NCBI GenBank assembly: GCA_030154085.1
Contig: JASKKR010000010.1
Span: forward strand, 1-62,157
Length of the DNA stretch: 62,157 bases
Source of the DNA: Candidatus Cloacimonadota bacterium
GTDB lineage: Bacteria > Cloacimonadota > Cloacimonadia > Cloacimonadales > Cloacimonadaceae
Direction: 5' to 3'
The first letter of the stretch is position 1; every line of letters begins with the position of its first letter. The position numbers and the translations under genes were made by a program. Positions 34,633 to 43,095 of this stretch are shown piece after piece. The notes below the pieces were generated by a model that saw nothing but the letters and a program-made list of their open reading frames with translations, was not told the origin of the DNA and made no database searches.

Positions 34633-36630
34633 ATGGCTACGAAAACGAAAGAAAAAGGAGCTCTCAGTATCCATACTGAGAACATTTTCCCTATTATTAA
34701 AAAATGGCTCTATTCCCAGCACGATATTTTCCTGAGAGAATTGGTTTCAAACTCTGTAGATGCAATATCGAAACGCAAATATGCTGATGCTGATTTTAAG
34801 CAAGAAGATATGAAGATTGAGATCAAGCTTGATAAGTCCAAAAAGACCCTACAGGTAATTGATACAGGAATCGGTATGACTGCCGAAGAGATCAAAAAGT
34901 ACATTAACCAAATTGCCTTCTCTGGAGCAGAAGAGTTTGTAAACAAATTTAAAGATGTACAGGCCAATATCATCGGTCACTTTGGTTTGGGATTTTACTC
35001 ATCATTTATGGTGGCTGATAAGGTCACAATTGATTCACTTTCTATTGAGCCTGGAAGCAAAGCAGCCTACTGGGAATGCGACGGAAGTACTGAATACATT
35101 ATGAGCGAGGGTAAACGCAAAGAGGTTGGGACGACCGTCACGTTATACCTAAATGAAGATTCTAAGGAATATGCTGATGATAACAAAATCAAAGATATTC
35201 TTGAACGCTATTGTAATTTCATGCCTGTCCCTATCTATTTTGATTCCAAACAGGTCAATCAATTAGAGGCTCTTTGGAATCGGAATCCAAAAGATGTCAC
35301 AGAAGAAGAATATAAAAAGTTTTATAAAGAGGTTTTTCACGACTATAACGATCCAGTCTTTTGGATTCATTTAAATGTGGACTTCCCCTTCAACCTCAAA
35401 GGGATACTCTATTTCCCCAAGTTACGCAATGAACCAGAATTTTTCAAAGGCCAAGTAAAATTATATTGCAATAATGTCTTTGTTGCTGATAATCTTGAGG
35501 ATTTAATTCCAGAATTTCTATTACTTCTCAAAGGCGGCATAGATATTCCGGATATACCTCTGAATGTATCCAGAAGTTTTCTACAAAACGACACGCAAGT
35601 ACGCAAAATCTCGCAGTATATCATCAAAAAAGTCTCTGATCATTTCCAAAATACTTTCAAAGAAGATCGCAAGAAATATGAACAGTATTGGGAAGATATA
35701 AATACTTTCATCAAGTTCGGCATGCTTAAAGAAGATGATTTCTTTGAATCCATGAAAGATATCGCCATTTTCAAGACAGCAAGTGGCGATTATCTCACCA
35801 TAGATGAATATAAAAAACGTAATTCCGCTGCAGACGAAAAAAACACCAAGATTTGGTATGCTGCCAGCGAAGATACGCAAGTAAGCTATCTTAACCTGAT
35901 GAAAGAGCAAGGCATTGAAGTCATTTATCAGACTTCTCCACTTGATATTCATCTTTTCCAAAAGCTGGAATCCAAGTTGGAAAATACTGAATTTGTCCGA
36001 ATTGATAGTGAAGTCAACGAAACACTAGTGAGCACACAATCTGAAACTATCAATGATGAACAAAAATCACGACTCAAAAAGATCTTCTACAATGCGCTGG
36101 ATCAAAAGCTGGAAGCTTCTTTCAGCAAGGAAAGCTACAAAGACTTTCTCAAGAAATATCCAAACGCCAGTACAATCCTCAGTCCATATCAGATTCAACA
36201 AGACGATCAGATTTTGATAAACCTTCTAGACCTTCCTGAAAAAGTTGTAAAAGATTTGGGAAACGATGCCATGGTCGAGTTAGAAAACCATGCTTACACA
36301 GATATAAAGGTGGATCTTAAAAATCTAAAAACCCCAGAGATTCCCGGTATGATTGTCTTTAGCGAGTTTATGCGTCGCTGGCATGATATGGATATGATAT
36401 CCCGCATGGGAGCGGGTAGCGATATGCTAAAGAATCATAGCTTAGTAGTAAATACACAGAACCCAATAATCCACAAGATCCTTGAGCTGGATAAAAAGGG
36501 CAAAGATGAAGAAGTCAGGACACTATGTTCCTATATCCATGATCTTTCACTGCTTGAACAAAAACCATTTAGTGGACAAGAGCTCAAGGAATTCATAGGC
36601 AAAGCAAATAAAGTGCTATCATTTATCTAA
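34633..36630 (+). CDS. htpG: molecular chaperone HtpG (Hsp90)
   Basis: Bacterial Hsp90 of 665 residues. The N-terminal GHKL ATPase has the catalytic Glu/Asn helix FLRELVSNSVDAISKRK, the DTGIGM motif and GHFGLGFYSSFMV lid region; the middle and C-terminal dimerisation domains follow in normal order. AAGGAG lies about ten bases before the ATG. A CIRCE-like operator precedes it and a strong terminator follows, so it appears to be a single-gene heat-shock unit. Confidence 0.97.
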   Translation: MATKTKEKGALSIHTENIFPIIKKWLYSQHDIFLRELVSNSVDAISKRKYADADFKQEDMKIEIKLDKSKKTLQVIDTGIGMTAEEIKKYINQIAFSGAEEFVNKFKDVQANIIGHFGLGFYSSFMVADKVTIDSLSIEPGSKAAYWECDGSTEYIMSEGKRKEVGTTVTLYLNEDSKEYADDNKIKDILERYCNFMPVPIYFDSKQVNQLEALWNRNPKDVTEEEYKKFYKEVFHDYNDPVFWIHLNVDFPFNLKGILYFPKLRNEPEFFKGQVKLYCNNVFVADNLEDLIPEFLLLLKGGIDIPDIPLNVSRSFLQNDTQVRKISQYIIKKVSDHFQNTFKEDRKKYEQYWEDINTFIKFGMLKEDDFFESMKDIAIFKTASGDYLTIDEYKKRNSAADEKNTKIWYAASEDTQVSYLNLMKEQGIEVIYQTSPLDIHLFQKLESKLENTEFVRIDSEVNETLVSTQSETINDEQKSRLKKIFYNALDQKLEASFSKESYKDFLKKYPNASTILSPYQIQQDDQILINLLDLPEKVVKDLGNDAMVELENHAYTDIKVDLKNLKTPEIPGMIVFSEFMRRWHDMDMISRMGAGSDMLKNHSLVVNTQNPIIHKILELDKKGKDEEVRTLCSYIHDLSLLEQKPFSGQELKEFIGKANKVLSFI

Positions 36631-36656
36631 AACCTACTCGTCTTAACCGGAAAAAT

Positions 36657-36684
36657 CCCGTACCTTCATGGTGCGGGTTTTTCT
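36657..36684 (+). terminator. rho-independent terminator after htpG
   Basis: Stem CCCGTACC / GGTGCGGG (one T-G wobble) at 36657-36664 and 36670-36677 with a five-base loop, followed by TTTTTCTTT. It is 26 bases after the htpG stop. Confidence 0.92.
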
Positions 36685-36854
36685 TTATGGGTATAGATTG
36701 AAGCCAAAAGTCATTCGTTAAACTTTATCATTCAGTTTGTTTGAGGTAGGTTTAGCAAGTGTCCAATAAATCATTGCTAATTTAAACTTTAAACTATATG
36801 CCATTTACAACGAATGTTATTTTAAATAGCCCCCAATAATGATTCTCAGAACGT

Positions 36855-36937
36855 ACTTCACAAAGCTGTAACTCCTTATTTTCTCGTTTCTTGCTCATTA
36901 CTCAAATGAGGGAGAAACGGGGGAGGCATCAAGTGTG
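36855..36937 (+). repeat. intergenic hairpin repeat, copy 3
   Basis: The best preserved copy. CTTCACAA and AGCTGTAACTCCTTATTTTC lead into a 17-position stem between 36883-36899 and 36905-36921 with one G-G mismatch, then GGAGGCATCAAGTG. It lies in a region between convergent genes, after the htpG terminator, so it is not placed as a promoter element. Confidence 0.9.
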
Positions 36938-37071
36938 ATACTTTTTCAAGCATTTAGCAAAGAGTAAATGAGAGCCCCTCCCAAGTAGTCAGCACCCGAA
37001 TAAATCTATAGTTATTGGTTGGATCCGGTAGCTGATAAAGATCTCGTATGTGTTTCTATATGTATAGTATA

Positions 37072-37109
37072 ATAATAATAAAAGCCCCGAATTAATAAAT
37101 CCGGGGCTT
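37072..37109. terminator. terminator between convergent genes, probably bidirectional
   Basis: Perfect stem AAGCCCCG / CGGGGCTT (37082-37089 with 37102-37109). On the minus strand it is followed by TTATTATTATTA, 25 bases past the coiled-coil gene stop; on the plus strand by GGTTTTTAC. Confidence 0.85.
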
Positions 37110-37134
37110 GGTTTTTACAGGTAAATATAACGCG

Positions 37135-38007
37135 TTAGAGCAATTCTATTACGAGGAATTTCTGTTTACGGAAGTTCTCCGGATCTAAAACAGTCAAGAC
37201 GTATTCGTCGCCATCTCGTTCTACACTATAAGTAGTGGCAACATGATTGGATAGGATGCTATATCCCTTTCTGGTAGCGGGGAATCTTATTTCGAGTGTA
37301 TCAACAAGATTTATTTGATTAAACTTGTCCACTTCCAAATCTTTGGCGACAGTTGTCACTCTGCCTATGCCCAGGATTCCGCCTTTACGATCGATGATAC
37401 CCTGCTCCATAAGATTTTTTCGTGAGCCATAAACATAGTAGATATTATTTGCTTCCCGTTCAGCAGCTGTAAGCTCCGCTTCTTTCTGCATTATAGTTTG
37501 TTCACGTTCAGCAATTTCCATCTGACTAAGCCTACGCTCCTCTTCTAAAGTTTCATTTACGATTCCCAGACGATCCTGCAATTCTGCCATGATGGTCTCT
37601 TTTTCAGCGATTGATGCTTTAAGGCGATTTACAGTTTCTTGCACGCTGCGTAGTTGTGTACGAGAGCTTGCTAACTGAGCTTCGAGCTGAGAAATCTTCT
37701 TTTTATCAGCCTCGATCTGATCTCTCAAGTTGGCAATTGTCCCAATGAGGCGTTGCTGGCGCTCAGCGGGTGCCATGTCTGGAATTTCAGATTCTGTAAA
37801 TAGCTGTCCGGATAGGTCTTCATCGATCGCTTCTAGGCTTGCAGTGATTTCATCAATGGTCTGAGTTGTTGATTCGTAGAGAGTCTTTAGATCTTCGTTG
37901 GATTGCTGCAAAGCTTTATTTTCATTGGCTGCATTCATCCACACAATGCCAAAGACAATGGCCAGTATGGCCAAGACTATGATGATTATGATTTGGATAT
38001 TTTTCAT
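37135..38007 (-). CDS. membrane-anchored coiled-coil protein of unknown function
   Basis: I do not recognise a named family. The 290 residues comprise a membrane anchor (about 4-24, IQIIIIIVLAILAIVFGIVW), a long heptad-rich coiled coil (about 30-195, for example QLEAQLASSRTQLRSVQETV), and a C-terminal globular part of about 95 residues starting near NNIYYVYGSRKNLMEQGIID and ending in alternating strand-like segments. The coil and head should lie outside the membrane if the N-terminal helix is uncleaved. GGAG precedes the ATG, and it is a single-gene unit with its own terminator. Confidence 0.8.
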   Translation of the reverse strand: MKNIQIIIIIVLAILAIVFGIVWMNAANENKALQQSNEDLKTLYESTTQTIDEITASLEAIDEDLSGQLFTESEIPDMAPAERQQRLIGTIANLRDQIEADKKKISQLEAQLASSRTQLRSVQETVNRLKASIAEKETIMAELQDRLGIVNETLEEERRLSQMEIAEREQTIMQKEAELTAAEREANNIYYVYGSRKNLMEQGIIDRKGGILGIGRVTTVAKDLEVDKFNQINLVDTLEIRFPATRKGYSILSNHVATTYSVERDGDEYVLTVLDPENFRKQKFLVIELL

Positions 38008-38093
38008 GCTTGACTCCTATCGCGTTATTCTGTAAATGTCATTAACATGATAATTCGGATTTATGTCAAGACAAATAATAATGGATACGAGAA

Positions 38094-39500
38094 ATGAAAT
38101 ATGTATATTTAGCGCGTTGGGTGAAAGATTACAGGGATTTCTCAGCCTCAATCGAGAAAATTTGGCTAGATGGGAACACTCTTCATATAGCCCTTTTTAA
38201 GTCAGGGAGCTTGATTGTGCTTCTGAGTCCTTCGGATAGTTTTATCTATCATGACCTGCAGGATGTAATGCCCAAAGAGGCTACAGAGCTATGGGCAGAT
38301 CTACGCAAAAGTCACATAGAAGGAATTACGATCAAGGAAGACGATCGTATCGTCACGATAAACCTTAAAAATAAAGATATTTATGGAGAAGAAAAAAATT
38401 ATCATCTCATCTGTGAGTTAATGCCTCCTAAGCCCAATGTAATTTTGCAAAAGGTCGATTCCGGCTTAGTCCGAGACGCTATATTCAAATATTCTTTGGC
38501 AGATAATCCCATGAGAATGGTCATGGTAAATCAACCATATTTCCCTCCTAAAACAAGCTTTACTCCTGATCCAGAAGCATTACCGCTAGATTCGAGCGGT
38601 AAGCCGATCTCCGATATCAATGATTATTTTGCCAAAAGACATCTTCAAATCCTCAGACCACAAGACAAAAAGAATGATATTGAGCAAAAGCTTAAAGTTT
38701 TAAACAAAGAACTGAAACGCCTGCAAAAGAAACTTCGTCTACAAAAGGAAGACCTGGAAAACGCAGAAAAGGTTGAATTTTATCATGCTTGTGCAGAAGC
38801 GATAAAGCCCAACATGCATTTGATCAAAAGTGGACAAAAAAGCCTCACGGTTACAAACTATCTAGATCCAGAACTCAATGAGATTAAAGTCCCCCTGCAA
38901 GGCGATAAAAGCCCCCATCAGAATTTATCCTACTACATAAAAAAATATAAAAAGGCAAAAAATGGTCTTGCTATAATACAGGTAAATATCCGTCGCACTG
39001 AAGAAGAAATATCTGCCTTGGAAAAACTTATCCAACGTCTTAGCGCAGGAGAAGATCTGGACCTCGACATCTCCAAGAAAAGTAACGGTGCTACTCAACG
39101 GATCAATCCGGCTAATAGGATCTTGCAATATCGATATTCAGATGATTGGTATATTTACATCGGTCGTAAAGCAAAAGAAAATGACTTTGTAACAACTAAA
39201 TTAGGGAAACCACAAGATTGGTGGTTTCATAGCCGCATATATCGCGGGGCACATGTGCTACTTAGAAATCTGAAAAAAAAGAATGTACCAGATGAACTAA
39301 TTGAGATATGCTGTAGCTTAGCAGCGTGGTATTCTCAAGCTAAGTTTTCAGTGAACGTACCGGTGGATTATACTCAGATTCGCTATGTACGCAAACCTAA
39401 AGGGAGCCCTGCTGGATTTGTGACTTATACAAATTACAAGACTGCTTTTGCAAACCCCAAAGATCTACGCAGCATCAAACGGGATTTTGAACATGATTAA
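38094..39500 (+). CDS. NFACT-family protein (RqcH-like), compact form
   Basis: RqcH-type NFACT proteins bind stalled 50S subunits and add alanine tails. The conserved D-R pair needed for tRNA binding is visible at D84-R85 in KEDDRIVTI. A coiled-coil pair lies at about 190-320, and the C-terminal NFACT-R domain begins near residue 340, with KPQDWWFHSRIYRGAHVLLRN at 372-392. At 468 residues it is about 100 shorter than Bacillus RqcH, apparently lacking much of the helix-hairpin-helix part. Its 3' end overlaps recO by 8 bases. Function in ribosome rescue is inferred from the family. Confidence 0.85.
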   Translation: MKYVYLARWVKDYRDFSASIEKIWLDGNTLHIALFKSGSLIVLLSPSDSFIYHDLQDVMPKEATELWADLRKSHIEGITIKEDDRIVTINLKNKDIYGEEKNYHLICELMPPKPNVILQKVDSGLVRDAIFKYSLADNPMRMVMVNQPYFPPKTSFTPDPEALPLDSSGKPISDINDYFAKRHLQILRPQDKKNDIEQKLKVLNKELKRLQKKLRLQKEDLENAEKVEFYHACAEAIKPNMHLIKSGQKSLTVTNYLDPELNEIKVPLQGDKSPHQNLSYYIKKYKKAKNGLAIIQVNIRRTEEEISALEKLIQRLSAGEDLDLDISKKSNGATQRINPANRILQYRYSDDWYIYIGRKAKENDFVTTKLGKPQDWWFHSRIYRGAHVLLRNLKKKNVPDELIEICCSLAAWYSQAKFSVNVPVDYTQIRYVRKPKGSPAGFVTYTNYKTAFANPKDLRSIKRDFEHD

Positions 39501-40227
39501 AACTACCGGAATCATCACAGAACTCATCCCCTATAGTGAAAGCAGCTACATAGCCAAAGTCATCACATATGATAAAGCACAGATCTCTATTATAGCCAAA
39601 GGTTGGCGTAAGAAAAATGAGCCTATCTTACGATTTTTCGAATATGATTTTTGCCTATCAGAACCCAAAGAAGAGGGATTATACATACTAAAAGAACTCT
39701 GCGTTATAAAGGATTTCTCAAGCTACCCTAACTCATCAACTTGGGCTGCAGCGGAAGCTGGTATGGAGCTTATAAACAAGATCATAATTCCTCTTTCAGA
39801 AGCCAAAGATTATTATACGCTTTTGCGAGAATATCTGGGCTACCTTCAAAAAGTGTCTAAAAATGGGATATTGATCTTCTGGCGTATGCTGCTAAGGATA
39901 TTTAAGATGATGGGCATAAATTTTGATCCAGAGCTATGTGATCGTTGTCAATGTTTGACCAGTCCTGTTGCCATGGGGCACAACGGAGATCTCATTTGTC
40001 AGAATTGTTTACAAGAGATGTTTGATACTCATGAGTATCGAACTCTTAGCTCCACGGCACAACGAGTCCTCACGCTTCTACCACAAATTGGCAATTATTT
40101 AGAGACAATTAAGCTTGATAGAGCGGTTACTGAGGAGCTAAACAATCTCTTTTTGGATTACTATTCTTCGCATAACAAACAAACGCTCAAGCTAAAAAGC
40201 CTGAGCGTCTTATCACAATTTTATTAA
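39493..40227 (+). CDS. recO: DNA repair protein RecO
   Basis: Recombination mediator that loads RecA with RecR. N-terminal OB fold (about 1-80), then the helical domain with a C4 zinc site: CDRCQ and ICQNC are visible around residues 145-175. ATG 39493 is chosen (244 residues) because it starts exactly at the OB fold; an upstream TTG at 39448 would add 15 residues inside the preceding gene. It overlaps the NFACT gene by 8 bases. A hairpin that may act as a terminator lies within its last codons. Confidence 0.9.
   Translation: MIKTTGIITELIPYSESSYIAKVITYDKAQISIIAKGWRKKNEPILRFFEYDFCLSEPKEEGLYILKELCVIKDFSSYPNSSTWAAAEAGMELINKIIIPLSEAKDYYTLLREYLGYLQKVSKNGILIFWRMLLRIFKMMGINFDPELCDRCQCLTSPVAMGHNGDLICQNCLQEMFDTHEYRTLSSTAQRVLTLLPQIGNYLETIKLDRAVTEELNNLFLDYYSSHNKQTLKLKSLSVLSQFY
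40183..40208. terminator. hairpin inside the recO 3' end, possible bidirectional terminator
   Basis: Arms ACGCTCA (40183-40189) and TGAGCGT (40202-40208) pair perfectly and extend through an inner GC pair. On the minus strand it is followed by TTGTTTGTTATG, 26 bases past the ferritin-like gene stop. On the plus strand the following sequence is only weakly T-rich. Confidence 0.6.
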
Positions 40228-40233
40228 ATAGTT

Positions 40234-40737
40234 TTAGAAAGGTTCAAAACGATTCTCTTGCCAGTAATATACTTCTGCTTCTTTTTGGATTTGCAGAAGG
40301 TCATCATAATGCCTCATTTCCCATTTTGTTAACGCATTAAATAAAGTCTTCAGAGCAGTGATATCAGTTTCCTTTTCACATTTTCTATAGTGATCTATGG
40401 CGTCTTTTTCCAGAAGTAAAGCAGTGGATATGGCCGAGAATAGAACTTGGTCTTTGCCAATGCGCCTAATAAAAGAATCACTGAAAATGCTATCTTCAAG
40501 ATTCTTGGGAAGGATCTCGCCACTGATGTCAGAGGGTTGCATATCATTGCTTATTTGCTGATAATAGTCCAATAGATAGTTGTAGTGAAGGCGCTCTTCA
40601 TCTCTTCTTTCATGAAAGAAATTCTTTACTTCGGGATCCCCGCAGTGGTCGGCAGCACTTTGATACAGATTTACACTGTCTCTTTCGCCCTGCATGGCTT
40701 TTTTTATCGAATCAATTAATTTGGTTTTGTCATTCAT
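40234..40737 (-). CDS. ferritin-like diiron-domain protein (rubrerythrin-type)
   Basis: A 167-residue four-helix protein with a complete set of diiron ligands: E18, E48-x-x-H51, E110 and E140-x-x-H143. It lacks the rubredoxin C-terminal domain of true rubrerythrin. Such proteins in anaerobes are linked to peroxide defence or iron handling; the specific role is not known. ATG with a weak upstream purine run. It converges with recO, separated by 6 bases. Confidence 0.85.
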   Translation of the reverse strand: MNDKTKLIDSIKKAMQGERDSVNLYQSAADHCGDPEVKNFFHERRDEERLHYNYLLDYYQQISNDMQPSDISGEILPKNLEDSIFSDSFIRRIGKDQVLFSAISTALLLEKDAIDHYRKCEKETDITALKTLFNALTKWEMRHYDDLLQIQKEAEVYYWQENRFEPF

Positions 40738-41131
40738 ATCATCCTCACATGTTTTTATTAATAGACTAATCTTTTTTGTGGAGTTGCAAAGAATTTTTAC
40801 TGTTTAGGAGACCAATGACTACCCAAAACCAAAATATATTAACGTTGATAAACGATACAGCAGCTATTGTCTTTTATGCTACACACACAAGGCAATAATA
40901 GGCATTATATCCCTCATGGTTAGATGATTAGATATGCTCTAAAATTATTCTAATTTATTTTGCCATTTGATTTGTAGAGAGTGCCATCGTCGTAAATAAC
41001 AATCCGGGGAGCAAGCTAACACAAAGCAAGATTATAATAGTAAAATACCTGAAAAGGAATAATCATTGACAACTTAACTAATCCAAAAATCGTGTGACAC
41101 AAAAGAATTAATCACGCAGGAGTATAAAATT
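40738..41131. other. divergent intergenic region upstream of the threonine dehydrogenase gene
   Basis: About 390 bases between divergent genes. A TTGACA at 41066-41071 lies 60 bases before the dehydrogenase ATG without a recognisable -10. A minus-strand stretch at 40950-41015 reads RIVIYDDGTLYKSNGK before a stop, perhaps a decayed gene end. No hairpin repeat copy is present. Confidence 0.45.
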
Positions 41132-42085
41132 ATGAAGAATATCCTCGTCCTTGGAGCAGCCGGTCAAATCGGTTCTGAATTAGTCCCCTATCTTAGGAAT
41201 ATCTACGGTGACAGTCATGTTGTAGCGACTTATAATCGCACGCCTCTTCCTAAAGAAGTAATGGAAGCTGGACCATCAACTCAAATAAACGCCACTGATG
41301 CAAATTCAATGAATGAAGTTGTAAAGAAATTTAACATTGACACAATCTTCAATCTGGTCGCTGTCTTGTCTGCTAAAGGTGAAGCCAATCCCCCCCTCAG
41401 TTGGAAAGTAAATATGGAGACTACCTTCAATTGCCTGGAGATCATGAAAGACGCAAAAGGTGCAGTTTTCACTCCCTCATCCATCGGTGCTTTTGGACCG
41501 ACAACCCCAAAGGATCATACTCCCCAGGACACTATTATGCGCCCAACCACCATCTACGGAATTTCTAAAGTAGCGGGAGAACTTTTGGGAGATTACTACT
41601 ATCTGAAATATGGAGTAGATACTCGCGGATTAAGATATCCAGGAATCATATCAAACGTCACTATGCCCGGCGGCGGAACTACTGACTATGCTGTCGAAAT
41701 ATATTATGCTGCAGTCAAAGAAAAGAAATATCGCTGCAATCTTCCCGCTGGCACATTTTTAGATATGATGTATATGCCTGATGCTTTGCGCAGTGCTGTC
41801 GAACTTATGGAAGCAGATCCCGCCAAATTAATTCATAGAAACTGCTTCAACGTAACCGCTATGAGTTTTGATCCTGAAATTATAGCTGCAGAGATCCGCA
41901 AACATATTCCTGATTTTGTTCTGGAATATGAAGTTGATCCTGTTAAAAAAGCTATTGCCGATAGCTGGCCTAATAGTATGGATGATAGCGCAGCTCGCAA
42001 CGAGTGGGGTTGGGAACCTGAATATGACTTGGAAAAGATGACCAAAGATATGATCGAGAAAGTTTCGGCAAAACTAAAAAAATAG
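41132..42085 (+). CDS. L-threonine 3-dehydrogenase, short-chain (epimerase-like) type
   Basis: Extended short-chain dehydrogenase of 317 residues: NAD motif LGAAGQIGSEL near residue 7, active-site S116/S117, Y142 and K146 (YGISK). The segments NLVAVLSAKGE and GLRYPGIIS with PGGGTTDYAVEI are characteristic of the UDP-galactose-epimerase-like L-threonine dehydrogenases, which oxidise threonine to 2-amino-3-ketobutyrate. CAGGAG lies eight bases before the ATG. Eight bases separate it from the next gene. No 2-amino-3-ketobutyrate CoA ligase gene is in the window. Confidence 0.88.
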   Translation: MKNILVLGAAGQIGSELVPYLRNIYGDSHVVATYNRTPLPKEVMEAGPSTQINATDANSMNEVVKKFNIDTIFNLVAVLSAKGEANPPLSWKVNMETTFNCLEIMKDAKGAVFTPSSIGAFGPTTPKDHTPQDTIMRPTTIYGISKVAGELLGDYYYLKYGVDTRGLRYPGIISNVTMPGGGTTDYAVEIYYAAVKEKKYRCNLPAGTFLDMMYMPDALRSAVELMEADPAKLIHRNCFNVTAMSFDPEIIAAEIRKHIPDFVLEYEVDPVKKAIADSWPNSMDDSAARNEWGWEPEYDLEKMTKDMIEKVSAKLKK

Positions 42086-42093
42086 GAATCAAT

Positions 42094-43095
42094 ATGTTAA
42101 AGATTGGCGTAGTAGGTGTCGGGCACCTAGGGCAACATCATGCTCGCAAGTTTCAGGACATGGACAATGCCAGCCTGGCTGGGATTTTTGATAAAGACAA
42201 AAAAAGAGCTGAGGAGATTTCTGCCAAGCTGGAAACAGTGAGCTTTGATTCTTATGAAACATTGCTTGATGCCTGCGACGCCATAGATATTGCGGCTACT
42301 ACAACGGCACATTTTATGCTTGCAGAAAAAGCACTTAAAGCAGGCAAACATGTCTTTTTGGAAAAACCAATAACAAGCAAACTAGATGAAGCATATACGC
42401 TATTAGATCTAGCAGAAAAAAATAATCTAAAAATCCAAGTTGGTCATATTGAGCGCTTCAATCCCGTAATCATGAAAGTTGAAAAAGAGATCAAAGACCC
42501 TCTCTTTATAGAGTCTACCCGGATCTCAACCTTCCACAAAAGAGGAACGGACGTTCCAGTAGTTTTGGATGTGATGATCCACGATATAGACCTTATCCTA
42601 AGCTTTATAAACAGCCCAATAAAGGATATTCATGCCAGTGGTATTGGACTATTTACTCCCAGCATTGATATCGCAAATGCCCGTTTAGAATTTGAAAATG
42701 GTGCGATTGCTAATGTGACGAGTTCCAGGGTGTCTTTGAAACTCGAGCGTAAGATCCGTTTCTTTCAGAAAGACAGCTATATCAGTTTGGATTTTCAAAG
42801 TAAAGAAGCCAAGGTTCTTAAAAAAAGTCCAAAACTAATGTTGTATCTTCCCAAAATCATGAAAGGCAACACGGATATTGACCCGGAAAAATTGGTTGAT
42901 CAGAGAGTCTATGACTGTTCACAAAGTCCCCAAGATGCTCTATCGATGGAGCTGGAAGCTTGGGTAAACTGCATTATTAAAAATACAAGACCAGTGGTTG
43001 ATGGACATGATGGCACCAAGGCACTTGAAGTTGCAATGCGCATCATCAATATCATTAATGAACAGTTAGAATTAAACAAAAACAAGGTAAACTAA
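42094..43095 (+). CDS. Gfo/Idh/MocA-family oxidoreductase
   Basis: NAD(P)-dependent sugar or cyclitol oxidoreductase of 333 residues. Rossmann motif GVGHLGQHH at 8-16, the family EKP motif at 90-92, and GHIERFNP at 117-124. The last motif is common in members that sit near lipid A or nucleotide-sugar genes, so a UDP-sugar substrate is possible, though no such genes are near. It lies between threonine dehydrogenase and asnS, abutting asnS with no gap. Substrate unknown. Confidence 0.87.
   Translation: MLKIGVVGVGHLGQHHARKFQDMDNASLAGIFDKDKKRAEEISAKLETVSFDSYETLLDACDAIDIAATTTAHFMLAEKALKAGKHVFLEKPITSKLDEAYTLLDLAEKNNLKIQVGHIERFNPVIMKVEKEIKDPLFIESTRISTFHKRGTDVPVVLDVMIHDIDLILSFINSPIKDIHASGIGLFTPSIDIANARLEFENGAIANVTSSRVSLKLERKIRFFQKDSYISLDFQSKEAKVLKKSPKLMLYLPKIMKGNTDIDPEKLVDQRVYDCSQSPQDALSMELEAWVNCIIKNTRPVVDGHDGTKALEVAMRIINIINEQLELNKNKVN

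Larger units (their letters stand above)
36631..37134. other. convergent intergenic region with two terminators and a hairpin repeat
   Basis: About 500 bases between the convergent htpG and coiled-coil genes. In order it holds the htpG terminator, repeat copy 3 and the terminator of the coiled-coil gene. I see no open frame in the remaining AT-rich sequence. Confidence 0.6.

Noticed and set aside
40950-41015. Protein-like 21-codon stretch on the minus strand (RIVIYDDGTLYKSNGK)
   Set aside because: It is bounded by stops on both sides, has no start or ribosome site, and is too short to tell from chance.
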